A DNA stretch of 64,000 nucleotides from Betaproteobacteria bacterium HGW-Betaproteobacteria-7. Lineage in GTDB: Bacteria > Pseudomonadota > Gammaproteobacteria > Burkholderiales > Rhodocyclaceae. Location of the stretch: contig PHCE01000017.1 of the NCBI GenBank assembly GCA_002840765.1, forward strand, positions 1 through 64,000, read 5' to 3'. Of the stretch, positions 1 to 8,638 are shown one piece after another; within the stretch, counting starts at the first letter, position 1, and each line of letters begins with the position of its first letter. The notes beneath the pieces were generated by a model, which ran no database searches, was not told the DNA's origin, and worked only from the letters and a program-made list of their open reading frames with translations. Both the position numbers and the translations under genes were made by a program.

Positions 1-1
1 G

Positions 2-82
2 CGCCCGAACATGGCGCTCGGCGGCATTACCCCGAAACAGAAGTCAGCGCTTTTAACCAACTCTACTTCTGACCGCTGCTAA
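2..82 (+). CDS. IS3-family transposase, C-terminal fragment (cut by window edge)
   Basis: The first 27 codons on the plus strand read RPNMALGGITPKQ followed by a short tail and a TAA stop at 80-82. The Arg-Pro-x-x-Ala-Leu-Gly-Gly-x-Thr-Pro pattern is the usual C-terminal end of the IS3-family OrfB integrase (rve domain), just after its last catalytic Glu. The rest of the element lies left of the window. What follows is an IS-end-like sequence and then the broken efflux gene on the opposite strand, so this is the right end of an insertion sequence sitting in that gene. The family call is confident; the exact IS cannot be named from 26 residues. Confidence 0.75.
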   Translation, partial: RPNMALGGITPKQKSALLTNSTSDRC

Positions 83-584
83 AAATGGGGGGATTACCCT
101 GTGCCCGCCAGAGCGTGAAGGCGCTGGTATCGGCATCGGTGCCGAGGCCTTGGGAAGCCGGCGACGGGCGCTGCCGGCTCGGCCCGGCGCCGATGCCGAG
201 CTGCGGGAACAGCGCCGAGCGGGCGCTCTGCTGCAAGGCACGGGCTTGGGCCAGGCGGGCGGCGCCGGCCTTGAGATCCTGGTTGGCGGCGGCAGCGCGG
301 GCCTCCAGGTCATCCAGCACCGGGTCGGCGAAGGCCTTCCACCATTCGCCGCGCGGGTTGTTGTCGGCCGGCTCGGCTGTTTTCCACAGGCCTGCCGGCG
401 CTGCCTCCTTGAAGGCGGCAGGGGTATCGACCACCGGCGGCTGGTAGGGCGGCGCCAGCGAGCAGCCGGCCAGGGTCAGCAGCGTGCCGAGCAGCGGGAA
501 GAGGCGGGCCGGGCGCCGCCACGAGGTCGAGCCGGCCGCCACAGCCGCGGTGGTTCGGGATATCTGAATGGGCAAGTCGTTCAT
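63..584 (-). pseudogene. RND efflux outer-membrane lipoprotein (OprM/NodT family), truncated by an IS
   Basis: This is the third gene of the efflux operon, encoding the outer-membrane channel of a tripartite pump. The start at 584 has AGGAGA just upstream and lies 17 bases after the pump gene. The N-terminus shows a lipoprotein signal with lipobox LAGC and then the SLAPPYQPP segment typical of NodT/OprM proteins. Family homology continues (WWKAFADPVLDDL, ANQDLKAGAARLAQARALQQ) to about residue 160. The frame then enters the IS end and stops at 63-65 after a foreign tail (GNPPIFSSGQK). The family is normally about 470-490 residues, so some two thirds of the protein, including most of the barrel and helical tunnel, is lost or displaced beyond the element. 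The product is very unlikely to form a channel. Confidence 0.8.
78..99 (+). repeat. Probable terminal inverted repeat of the IS3-family element
   Basis: Just after the transposase stop codon the sequence runs into a block that on the minus strand reads GTAATCCCCCCATTTTTAGC. This matches GTACTGCCCCCATTTCTAAC at 50492-50511 at 16 of 20 positions. It is the expected place for the IS right end, and homology to efflux proteins starts immediately beyond it. The exact terminus (about 98-100) and the target duplication cannot be fixed without the left end. Confidence 0.5.
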
Positions 585-601
585 GTCGGTTCTCCTGCGG
601 C

Positions 602-3600
602 TCAGGCCGCAGCTTGGGGGGCCACGATGGGGGCTTCGTGGTGGGCGGCCGAGTGCAGCTTGTGGCGCTTGTCGAGGGTGCGCAGCAGCACGTAGAAGGC
701 GGGGGTCAGGAACAGGCCGAAGGCGGTCACGCCGAGCATGCCGAAGAAGACGGCAATGCCCATGGCGTGGCGCATTTCGGAACCGGCGCCGGTCGAGGTG
801 ACGAGCGGGATCACGCCCATGATGAAGGCGATCGAGGTCATCAGGATCGGGCGCAGGCGCAGCCGGCTGGCGTCGATGGCGGCGCGGATCGGCGTCGCGC
901 CCTGGATTTCCAGCTCGCGGGCAAACTCCACAATGAGGATGGCGTTCTTGCAGGCCAGCCCGACCAGCACCATCAGCCCGATCTGGGTGAAGATGTTGTT
1001 GTCGCCGCCGGTCAGCCAGACCCCAGCCAGCGCCGCCAGGATGCTCATCGGCACGATCATGATCACTGCAAGCGGCAGCGTCAGGCTTTCGTACTGCGCC
1101 GCGAGCACCAGGAAGACCAGCAGCAGCGCGATCGGGAACACCCAGACGCCGGCGTTGCCGGCCAGGATCTTCTGGTAGGTCAGGTCGGTCCATTCGAACT
1201 TGACGCCGCGCGGCAAGGTTTCCGCCGCGATGCGCTCGACTGCCGCCTCGGCCTCGGCCGACGAATAGCCGGGGGCCGGCCCGCCGTTGATGTCGGCGGC
1301 GGTGTAGCCGTTGTAGCGGACGACCATTTCCGGACCGAAGGTGTTGCGCACCTTGACCAGAGAGGACAGTGGCACCATTTCGCCGCGGTCGTTGCGCGTC
1401 TTCAGTTGCAGGATGTCCTCCGGATGGGCACGGAAGGGCGCATCGGCCTGGGCGCGGACCTGATAGGTACGGCCGAAGCGATTGAAGTCGTTGACGTACA
1501 GCGAGCCGAGGTAGATCTGCATGGTGTCGAACACGTCGGTCACCGAGACGCCCTGCTGCTTGGCCTTGACGCGGTCGAGATTGACGTCGAGCTGCGGCAC
1601 GTTGATCTGGTAGCTGGAGAACATCGGCCCCAGTTCCGGCGCCTTGGCGGCAGCGGCCATGAAGGTGTTGGCGGCGGCGTTGAGCTCGGCATGGCCGACG
1701 GCACCACGATCCTCGAGCTGCAGCTTGAAGCCGCCCAGCGTGCCGAGACCCATCACCGGCGGCGGAGGGAAGACGGCGATGAACGCTTCCTGCAGCGCGC
1801 CGTACTTCTGGTTCAGCGCGCCGGCGATGGCGCCGGCCGCGAGTTCCGAACTGCTCCGCTCGTCAAAGGGCTTCAGCGTGACGAAGACGATGCCGGCGCT
1901 GGAGCTGTTGGTGAAGCCGTTGATCGACAGGCCGGGGAAGGCGATGGCGCTTTCGACGCCGGGCTGGGCCAGGGCGATTTCGCCCATCTGGCGGATCACC
2001 GCCTCGGTGCGGTCGAGCGAGGCGCCGTTTGGCAACTGGGCGAAGCCGATCAGGTACTGCTTGTCCTGTGCCGGTACGAAACCGCCGGGAACGATCCAGG
2101 CCAGAACGGCGGTCAGGGCCAGCAGCACGGCATAGACACCCATGGCTGAGCCTTTTCGGCCAATGACACCGGTGACGCCGCGGCCGTAGCTATCCGAGGC
2201 GCGGCCGAAGAAGCGGTTGAAGGCGGCAAAGAAGCGGCCGAAGTAACGGTTCATCTGCCGCGTCAGCCAGTCCGGCTCGGCGCCATGCTCCTTGAGCAGG
2301 AGCGCGGCGAGTGCCGGCGACAGGGTCAGCGAGTTGAAGGCCGAGATCACCGTCGAGATGGCGATGGTCATCGCGAACTGCTTGTAGAACTGCCCGGTAA
2401 GGCCGGTCATGAAGGCCAACGGCACGAAGACGGCAACCAGGGTCAGCGCGATGGCGATGATCGGCCCGCTGACTTCGCGCATCGCCCGATAGGTGGCCTC
2501 GCGCGGCGTCAGCCCGGCGGCAATGTTGCGCTCGACGTTCTCGACGACGACGATGGCGTCATCGACGACGATGCCGATCGCCAGCACCATGCCGAACAGC
2601 GACAGGGCGTTGATCGAGTAGCCGAAGCCGAGCATCAGCGCGAAGGTGCCGACGATGGACACCGGCACCGCCAGCAGCGGAATGATCGAGGCGCGCCAGG
2701 TCTGCAGGAACAGGATCACCACCAGCACGACGAGGGCGATGGCTTCGAGCAGCGTAACGACGACAGCCTTGATGCTGGCGCGAACGAACTGGGTCGGATC
2801 GTATTCGATACGGTATTCGACCGAGGGCGGGAAATCCTTGGCCAGCTCGTCCATGGTGGCGCGCACCTGGGACGAGACATCGAGCGCGTTGGCGCCCGGC
2901 GACTGCATTATGCCCATGCCGATCGCCGGCTTGTTGTTGAGCAGCGAGCGCAGGCCATATTCGGCGGCATCGAGCTCGACCCGGGCGACGTCGGCGAGGC
3001 GGGTGATGCTGCCGTCCGGCGAGGACTTGAGGACGATGTCGCGGAATTCCTGCTCGCTCTGCAGGCGCCCCTGGGCATTGACCGAGAACTGCATGGTGGC
3101 GTCCGGCAGCGTCGGCGAGGCGCCGATCACGCCGGCTGCCACCTGCACGTTCTGCTCGCGGATGGCGCGCACCACTTCGCCGGCAGTCAGGCCGCGCTGG
3201 GCGACCTTCTGCGGATCTAGCCAGACGCGCATGGCGTAATTGCCGGCACCCCACACCGAGACTTCGCCGACGCCCTGCAGGCGGGCCAGGCGGTCCTTGA
3301 TGTTGAGCACCGCGTAATTGCGCAGGTAGGTGGCGTCGTAGCGGTCGTCCGGCGAGATCAGATGCACCACCAAGGTCAGCGTCGGCGAACTCTTCACCGT
3401 CGTCACGCCGAGCCGCTGAACATCCTCGGGCAGCCGCGGCATGGCCTGGGCGACGCGGTTCTGTACCAGCTGCTGGGCCTTGTCGGGATCGACGCCGAGC
3501 TGGAAATGCACCGTCACCGTCAGGTTGCCGTCGCTGTTGGCCTGCGACTGCATGTAGAGCATGTTCTCGACGCCGTTGATCGACTCTTCCAGTGGCGAGG

Positions 3601-3790
3601 CCACGGTTTCGGCGATCACCTTGGGGTTGGCGCCGGGGTACTGGGCGCGTACCACCACCGACGGCGGCACGACTTCCGGATATTCCGAGATCGGCAGCTG
3701 GAACAATGACAGCATGCCGCCGAGCAGCAACAGTACGGACAGGACGCTGGCGAAGATCGGCCGGTCGATGAAGAATTTGGAGATGTTCAT
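602..3790 (-). CDS. mexF: RND multidrug efflux pump inner-membrane transporter, MexF type
   Basis: This 1062-residue proton-driven transporter of the HAE1 family would export hydrophobic compounds from the inner membrane and periplasm. It is the usual length. It opens with FFIDRPIFASVLSVLL and then LPISEYPEVVPPSVVVRAQY, the pattern seen in MexF rather than MexB. The transmembrane relay motif GIVVDDAIVVVEN carries the paired Asp residues needed for proton coupling, and the two halves each have a large periplasmic loop followed by a run of membrane helices. It lies between the adaptor gene (12 bases upstream) and the truncated outer-membrane gene. The reading frame is intact, so the pump could still work if another OprM-like channel in the cell can substitute. 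A LysR regulator is transcribed divergently from the operon. Confidence 0.93.
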   Translation of the reverse strand: MNISKFFIDRPIFASVLSVLLLLGGMLSLFQLPISEYPEVVPPSVVVRAQYPGANPKVIAETVASPLEESINGVENMLYMQSQANSDGNLTVTVHFQLGVDPDKAQQLVQNRVAQAMPRLPEDVQRLGVTTVKSSPTLTLVVHLISPDDRYDATYLRNYAVLNIKDRLARLQGVGEVSVWGAGNYAMRVWLDPQKVAQRGLTAGEVVRAIREQNVQVAAGVIGASPTLPDATMQFSVNAQGRLQSEQEFRDIVLKSSPDGSITRLADVARVELDAAEYGLRSLLNNKPAIGMGIMQSPGANALDVSSQVRATMDELAKDFPPSVEYRIEYDPTQFVRASIKAVVVTLLEAIALVVLVVILFLQTWRASIIPLLAVPVSIVGTFALMLGFGYSINALSLFGMVLAIGIVVDDAIVVVENVERNIAAGLTPREATYRAMREVSGPIIAIALTLVAVFVPLAFMTGLTGQFYKQFAMTIAISTVISAFNSLTLSPALAALLLKEHGAEPDWLTRQMNRYFGRFFAAFNRFFGRASDSYGRGVTGVIGRKGSAMGVYAVLLALTAVLAWIVPGGFVPAQDKQYLIGFAQLPNGASLDRTEAVIRQMGEIALAQPGVESAIAFPGLSINGFTNSSSAGIVFVTLKPFDERSSSELAAGAIAGALNQKYGALQEAFIAVFPPPPVMGLGTLGGFKLQLEDRGAVGHAELNAAANTFMAAAAKAPELGPMFSSYQINVPQLDVNLDRVKAKQQGVSVTDVFDTMQIYLGSLYVNDFNRFGRTYQVRAQADAPFRAHPEDILQLKTRNDRGEMVPLSSLVKVRNTFGPEMVVRYNGYTAADINGGPAPGYSSAEAEAAVERIAAETLPRGVKFEWTDLTYQKILAGNAGVWVFPIALLLVFLVLAAQYESLTLPLAVIMIVPMSILAALAGVWLTGGDNNIFTQIGLMVLVGLACKNAILIVEFARELEIQGATPIRAAIDASRLRLRPILMTSIAFIMGVIPLVTSTGAGSEMRHAMGIAVFFGMLGVTAFGLFLTPAFYVLLRTLDKRHKLHSAAHHEAPIVAPQAAA

Positions 3791-3802
3791 GGTAATGAGG
3801 CC

Positions 3803-4966
3803 TCAGCTCTTGTCAGCCGCGGCTGCGGCGCCGCCCATCGGGACGGAGTTGGGGGTCACCGGGTCGCCTGGACGCACCCGCTGCAGGCCGTTGACGACGA
3901 TGCGCTCGCCGGCCTTGAGGCCGCTTTCGACAATGCGCAGGCCTTCCTGGACGCTACCCAGCTGCACTTCCCGGTAGGCCGTCTGGTTGTTGTCGCCGAC
4001 GACCAGCACGAAGCGCTTGGCCTGGTCCGTGCCGACGGCCTTTTCGTCGATCAGCAGGACCTGGCGCTGGCTGGCGCCGCCGAGGCGGACGCGGGCGTAG
4101 AGGCCGGGCAGCAGGCGGCCGTCCGGATTGTCGACCAGGGCGCGCAGGCGGATGGTGCCGGAACTGCTGTCGAGGCGATTATCGACCGAACTGAGGCGCC
4201 CCTGCAGCGAGTAGCCGTCCTCGTCGGCAAGGCCGACATCGACCGGCAGGGCCTGGCCCTGGGCGCCGTTGACCACCTTCAGGTAGCTCTGCTCGTCGAC
4301 ATCGAAGGCGGCGTAGATGCGGTCGGCCGAGACCAGCGAGGTCAGGACCGGGCCGCTGTCGGGCGCGACCAGATTGCCGACGGTAACTTCGGCGCGCGAG
4401 ACGCGGCCGGCGATCGGCGCGGTGATGCGGGTGTAGTCGAGATTGAGCTGGGCCACCTTGAGCGCCGCTCTCGCCGCCTGCAGGTTGGCCTTGGCCTCGC
4501 GGGCAGCGTTCTGCTTCTCGTCGAAATCGCGGCGGGCAATGGCGTTTTCGGCCAACAGCCGCTCGCCGCGCGCCAGGTCGCTGGCGGTGTAGGCAACGCG
4601 GGCCTCCATTGCGGCGAGCTGGGCCTCGGCGCGGGCGACTTCGGCAGCGAATGGGCGCGGGTCGATGGTGAACAGCAGCTCTCCCTTCCTGACCAGGCTG
4701 CCGTCCTTGAAATGTACGGCGGTCAGGATGCCAGAGACCTGCGGGTGGATCTCGACCCGCTCGACCGCTTCGAGACGGCCGGAATATTGCTGCCACTCGG
4801 TGACGGCGCGGCTGGCGACTTCGGCGACATCGACAGTGGCTGCGCTCGGCGCCATGGCCGCCGGAGCGGCGCCGGCCTGACCGTGATAAATGGCGAGACC
4901 GCCGCCGGCAGCGAACAGACCGGCGATGGCGGCGGCGAGGACAAAGCGCGTTTTACGGTGGGGCAT
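3803..4966 (-). CDS. mexE: RND efflux membrane fusion protein (periplasmic adaptor), MexE type
   Basis: This 387-residue adaptor would link the inner-membrane pump to the outer-membrane channel. It has one N-terminal hydrophobic segment (about residues 8-28) as signal or anchor, and the lipoyl half-motif VEIHPQVSGILTAVHFKDGS near residue 70. An alpha-helical hairpin follows at about 100-170, then the second lipoyl half (ITAPIAGRVSRAEV) and beta-barrel domains. Order and spacing match mexE-mexF-oprN. It is the first gene of the operon, and the 356-base gap upstream is shared with a divergent LysR gene, the arrangement in which MexT-like activators control this pump type. Confidence 0.92.
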   Translation of the reverse strand: MPHRKTRFVLAAAIAGLFAAGGGLAIYHGQAGAAPAAMAPSAATVDVAEVASRAVTEWQQYSGRLEAVERVEIHPQVSGILTAVHFKDGSLVRKGELLFTIDPRPFAAEVARAEAQLAAMEARVAYTASDLARGERLLAENAIARRDFDEKQNAAREAKANLQAARAALKVAQLNLDYTRITAPIAGRVSRAEVTVGNLVAPDSGPVLTSLVSADRIYAAFDVDEQSYLKVVNGAQGQALPVDVGLADEDGYSLQGRLSSVDNRLDSSSGTIRLRALVDNPDGRLLPGLYARVRLGGASQRQVLLIDEKAVGTDQAKRFVLVVGDNNQTAYREVQLGSVQEGLRIVESGLKAGERIVVNGLQRVRPGDPVTPNSVPMGGAAAAADKS

Positions 4967-5322
4967 GGTGTTTTCTCTCTGGGATCAAATGGGATGCGGC
5001 TGTCGGCTGCGGCAGTGCGGCGGCGCTGGTAGCGCGACTCATGCCGATGATTGGGCGGATGGTTTTTGCAGTCTTTTTCCAGCTCATGGGAAGGGGGTGA
5101 CTGCAGCTTCGTCCTTGCCATTGTGGGAAGGTCAAGGACTTCTTTTTATCGCTTCAGCCTCCTTGGGCAGCCGGTCGTAGCCGGTGATCGGTGCCGGCAG
5201 CGGGGCTGCCGAAAGTTGGGATGGATGCATTGTCGTTGTTGTGTCTGAGTGGATAAATATGCGCATTTAGACAATACTATTCAGCACGAACAAACAATCA
5301 CCATCATCCAGGAAGGTCAGCG
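4967..5322. promoter_or_regulatory. Intergenic region between the efflux operon and a divergent LysR gene
   Basis: This 356-base gap holds no convincing gene. Positions 5250-5300 are distinctly AT-richer than the surroundings and hold the likely LysR promoter and operator area, followed by a good ribosome site (GGAAGG) before the LysR start. Promoters for both directions must lie here. I could not identify a convincing T-N11-A box by eye. Confidence 0.45.
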
Positions 5323-6339
5323 ATGGACCGCTTTCAAGCCATGCAGGTGTTCACGCGGGTCGTGGATGCCAACAGTTTCACCGGCGCTGCCGACCTGCTG
5401 GGCCTGCCGCGGGCGACGGTGACGACGATCATCCAGAATCTCGAAGCGCTGCTGCGGGTGCGCCTGCTCAACCGCACCACGCGGCGGATCAGTCTGACGC
5501 CGGACGGCGCCGCTTACTATGAGCACTGCGCGCGCATCCTGGGTGAAATCGAGGAGACCGAGTCGTCATTTCGCGACGTCGCGCATCGGCCGAAGGGACG
5601 GTTGCGCATCGACGTGCCGGCGCCGATCGGCCGGCTGATCTTGATCCCCCGCCTGTGCGAGTTCCATGCCCGCTATCCGGAAGTCGAACTGCACATCGGC
5701 ATGGGCGACCGCGCCGTCGATCTGGTGCGCGAAGCCGTCGATTGCGTGATCCGCGTCGGTGAATTGCAGGACTCGACGCTGGTCGCCCGGCGGATCGGCA
5801 CGCTGAAGATGATCACTTGCGCGACGCCGGGCTACCTTGAACGCTACGGCGTGCCGACCAGCATCGACGACCTGGCGCAGCACGTCGCCGTGCAGTACTT
5901 CTCCAGCCGCACCGGCCGCAACTTCGACTGGGATTTCGTCGTCGATGGCCAGACCAAACCGGTGACGATGCGCGGCAACATCTCGGTTAACGACAGCGAA
6001 GCCTACGTCGCCTGCGGCCTGCAGGGCTTCGGGCTGATCCAGCCGGCCCGCTTCATGGTCCTGCCGCATCTCGAATCGGGCGCTCTGGTCGAGGTGCTGC
6101 CGCAGCTGTCGTCGGCGCCGATGCCGATGTCGGTCGCCTACATGCAGAATCGCCACCTGTCGCCCAAGGTCCGCGCTTTCGTCGACTGGGTCAGCGAATT
6201 GTTCGGCGCCTGTCCGCTGCTCGGCGGCGTCGATCACGGCAGCGGCGAATGCAGCTTCACGGCCCGTTCCGGCAGCAATACGATCCGTACCGAAGTCGAA
6301 CGGCAAAATATCGAGGAACAGGCGGCGATCGACCAATAG
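5323..6339 (+). CDS. LysR-family transcriptional regulator
   Basis: This 338-residue protein has an N-terminal winged helix-turn-helix (about residues 1-60, with FTGAADLLGLPRATVTTIIQ) and a periplasmic-binding-protein-like effector domain. The style (RISLTPDGAAYYEHCARIL and GRLRIDVPAPIGRLILIPRL) is that of the CrgA/DmlR group. It is about 35 residues longer than usual because of a polar C-terminal tail after residue 295. It is divergent from the MexEF genes, so control of that operon is the simplest guess. The start is supported by GGAAGG eight bases upstream. The effector is unknown. Confidence 0.88.
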   Translation: MDRFQAMQVFTRVVDANSFTGAADLLGLPRATVTTIIQNLEALLRVRLLNRTTRRISLTPDGAAYYEHCARILGEIEETESSFRDVAHRPKGRLRIDVPAPIGRLILIPRLCEFHARYPEVELHIGMGDRAVDLVREAVDCVIRVGELQDSTLVARRIGTLKMITCATPGYLERYGVPTSIDDLAQHVAVQYFSSRTGRNFDWDFVVDGQTKPVTMRGNISVNDSEAYVACGLQGFGLIQPARFMVLPHLESGALVEVLPQLSSAPMPMSVAYMQNRHLSPKVRAFVDWVSELFGACPLLGGVDHGSGECSFTARSGSNTIRTEVERQNIEEQAAIDQ

Positions 6340-6358
6340 CCGGGGACCGACTGACCGC

Positions 6359-6748
6359 CTAAAGGCTGTGGCAGACCAGGCAGAGGTGCTGCACGTCCTG
6401 GCGCAGGAAGACGCCGGCCGAGGTCGCCGACTTGCTGTCCGGGGACTCGCCGTGGCAAGAGCCGCAGTCGACCTGCCGGTTGCTGCCAAAGACGCGGATC
6501 TCGCCGGCGTCCGGCCGATCGTTGGCGTTTTCGTCGAAGAACCAGATGTTGCCGACGCAGCGGTTCGGCTGATGGAAGTTCTCGGTTGACGGTAGCGGGC
6601 GCCCCATCGGGTGATGATTAGGCCCGAGCGTCAGCTTCTCCTCGTCCAGCGGATGGGGCTGGCTGGCGCATTCGGTGGCGGCGGCGAGCGGACCGGCGAG
6701 CAGGGCGCCGATCACTGCCGGCAGGATTAGCCGGCGCATCCCGCTCAT
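6359..6748 (-). CDS. Small periplasmic diheme cytochrome c
   Basis: This 129-residue protein has a signal peptide (AVIGALLAGPLAAA, about residues 11-24) and two heme c attachment motifs, CGSCH at residues 95-99 and CLVCH at 123-127, the second only two residues before the end. Axial ligands could include the His cluster near residue 45. The second motif at the extreme C-terminus and the long heme-free N-terminal half are unusual for small cytochromes; I do not recognise a named family. Its start overlaps the stop of the upstream pirin gene (ATGA), so the two are translationally coupled. It is the last gene of a three-gene unit with the pirin and DedA-rhodanese genes. Confidence 0.75.
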   Translation of the reverse strand: MSGMRRLILPAVIGALLAGPLAAATECASQPHPLDEEKLTLGPNHHPMGRPLPSTENFHQPNRCVGNIWFFDENANDRPDAGEIRVFGSNRQVDCGSCHGESPDSKSATSAGVFLRQDVQHLCLVCHSL

Positions 6749-7644
6749 CCTTCCTCCCGTCGCTCCGCCGCGCTCCAGGGCATAGGTGGGGCGACGAGGC
6801 GGCGGCCGCCGTCGCCGGCGACCGACCCGAAACGCGGGCTACCGGCCTCCCATTCGCGCTGCGCCGCGATAATTGCCGGCCGGTCGTGGCCGACGAAGTT
6901 CCACCACATAAGCACGGGTTCGCCGAACGGTTCGCCGCCGAGGAGCAACAGGCGGCTGCCGGCGGCTAGATCGAGGGCGATGCTGCCGGTGCCGCTGCCC
7001 AGATAGGCGAATTCTTCGGCAACGAAGCGCTCTTCGTCGAGGCGCATCTCGCCTTCGAGCAGGAGGATGCCGTATTCGAAGCCGGGGTCGAGCGGCAGTG
7101 TGCAGCGGGCGCCCGCCGGGCTGCGGATGTCGAGGCCGACCAGCGGCGTATGGAAATGGGCCGGCATCGTCCGTCCGGCGAAACTGCCAGCGAGCAGGGT
7201 GATGACGCAGCCGCCCTCATCCCAACGCGGCAGATCGGGAAAGTGTTCGAAGGCCGGCGGGCAATCGGCGGCGGCCGGCGGCAGGGCGATCCACAGTTGC
7301 GCCGCATGCAGGCGCTGACCGTCGGCTGGCGAATCCTCGGTATGGACAACGCCGTGGCCGGCCGTCATCAGGTTCACCTGGCCGGGGCGGATCATTTGTT
7401 CACTACCCAGGCTGTCACGGTGGAGCACTTCGCCTTCGATCAGCCAGGTGAAGGTTTGCAGGGCGGTGTGCGGATGGGCGCCGACATGCAGGCCCTGACC
7501 GGGCGCAAACTGCAGCGGCCCGAGATGGTCGAGGAAGCACCAGGCGCCGACCATCCGCCGCTGGCGGGTGGGCAGGGCGCGCAGCACGGTCATGCCTTCG
7601 CCAATGTCGGATAGGCGTCCGGCGATACGCTGGATGGTGGTCAT
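6745..7644 (-). CDS. Pirin family protein (bicupin)
   Basis: This 299-residue cupin protein belongs to the pirin family, metal-binding proteins some of which have quercetinase activity or act as redox-responsive regulators. The N-terminal cupin shows VGAHPHTALQTFTWLIEGEV followed by GQVNLMTAGHGVVHTED, placing the metal-binding His residues and the downstream His as expected. The ATG at 7644 is preceded by GGAGGAG. It shares one base with the stop of the DedA-rhodanese gene upstream and four bases with the cytochrome gene downstream, so the three are one operon. A second, diverged pirin lies 1 kb upstream. Confidence 0.85.
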   Translation of the reverse strand: MTTIQRIAGRLSDIGEGMTVLRALPTRQRRMVGAWCFLDHLGPLQFAPGQGLHVGAHPHTALQTFTWLIEGEVLHRDSLGSEQMIRPGQVNLMTAGHGVVHTEDSPADGQRLHAAQLWIALPPAAADCPPAFEHFPDLPRWDEGGCVITLLAGSFAGRTMPAHFHTPLVGLDIRSPAGARCTLPLDPGFEYGILLLEGEMRLDEERFVAEEFAYLGSGTGSIALDLAAGSRLLLLGGEPFGEPVLMWWNFVGHDRPAIIAAQREWEAGSPRFGSVAGDGGRRLVAPPMPWSAAERREEG

Positions 7645-8573
7645 CAGTTCTCCTCCGTAGTGGTGGCTGCCCGCCAGGCCGTATAGCCGCCGCGCAGCGG
7701 CCGGGCCGACAGGTAGCCGGCCTTGAGCAGGCGGTGCGCCGCCTGGATGGCGCTGGCGTCTTCCGGGCAATTGCACAGGGTGACGATAGGCTGTTGCCTG
7801 GGCCAGTTGCCGACGACGTCGAACAGCGTGTCCGGGTCGGTGATGGTTGCACCGGGCAGGGGGCCGGTTTCGGCCACCATGGCGTGACCGCGCAGGTCGA
7901 GGACGAGCGGTGGGTGCGGCGTTTCCATCGCCGCCAGCAGCTCGGCCGGCGTGATGTGCGGCAGCGCCGCCAACTGGCGGAAGCGGTATTTCTGCCACAG
8001 TTTCCAGCCTAGCCAGACGGCGAAGACGATGGCCACGGCGAGCAGCGCGCTGCCGGCATGGCGGTCGAGGACGCCGATGGCCTGATTTACTTCGTCGCGC
8101 AGCAGCCAGCCGGCGCCGAGGGCGAGACCAGCCCACAGGGCGGCGCCAGCGGCAGCGGCGATGACGAAGCTGGGCAGTGTCATGCGCAGGGCGCCGGCGA
8201 TCGGCGGGGCGACGGTGGAAAAACCGGGCACGAACTTGGCGACGACCAGCGATCCGAGGCCCCAGCGGACGAAGCGGCTTTCGGTCTGGCTGACGCAGGA
8301 ACCTGGGTTGATCGACAGCCGGCACAGCCCGGCCAGCACCCGGTAGCCGTAGGCCCGCCCGGCCATGTACCAGAGCCAGTCGGCGATCACCGAAGCGACA
8401 ATGGCGGCGGCCAGCATCTGGCCGAGCTGGGTGGAGGAGAGCGCCAGGCTGCCAGCGAGCAGCAGGGTCGGCACCGCCGGCACCGGTAGGCCGGCCTGCT
8501 GCGCCAGGACGTTGAGAAAGACGACCCAGACCGCATCGCGCTGCAGGGAATCGGTGATCTGGGCGAGGTCCAT
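7644..8573 (-). CDS. DedA-family membrane protein fused to a rhodanese domain
   Basis: This 309-residue protein has two parts. Residues 1-200 are a DedA/SNARE-associated membrane domain with several helices, including the motif VAKFVPGFSTVAPPIAGALR that carries the conserved Arg and Gly of the family, which handles lipid carrier flipping or membrane homeostasis. Residues about 205-305 are a rhodanese-like domain (VLDLRGHAM, then VTLCNCPEDAS) with Cys267 or Cys269 in the active-site loop position. The combination is found in other proteobacteria. The start has no strong ribosome site. It is the first gene of an overlapping unit with a pirin and a diheme cytochrome, which suggests an envelope redox role, but this is inference. 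Confidence 0.83.
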   Translation of the reverse strand: MDLAQITDSLQRDAVWVVFLNVLAQQAGLPVPAVPTLLLAGSLALSSTQLGQMLAAAIVASVIADWLWYMAGRAYGYRVLAGLCRLSINPGSCVSQTESRFVRWGLGSLVVAKFVPGFSTVAPPIAGALRMTLPSFVIAAAAGAALWAGLALGAGWLLRDEVNQAIGVLDRHAGSALLAVAIVFAVWLGWKLWQKYRFRQLAALPHITPAELLAAMETPHPPLVLDLRGHAMVAETGPLPGATITDPDTLFDVVGNWPRQQPIVTLCNCPEDASAIQAAHRLLKAGYLSARPLRGGYTAWRAATTTEEN

Positions 8574-8638
8574 GGGTTTGTCCTGGCAGGGTCGTCGCGG
8601 GAGGCTGCCCGCTTACGACCCCGTGGTGGCAAGTTGGT

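Noticed and set aside
614..2149. Long plus-strand open frame (511 codons) opposite the MexF gene
   Set aside because: Low-complexity His/Gly/Arg-rich translation typical of the antisense of a high-GC gene; the minus-strand frame is a clear RND pump.
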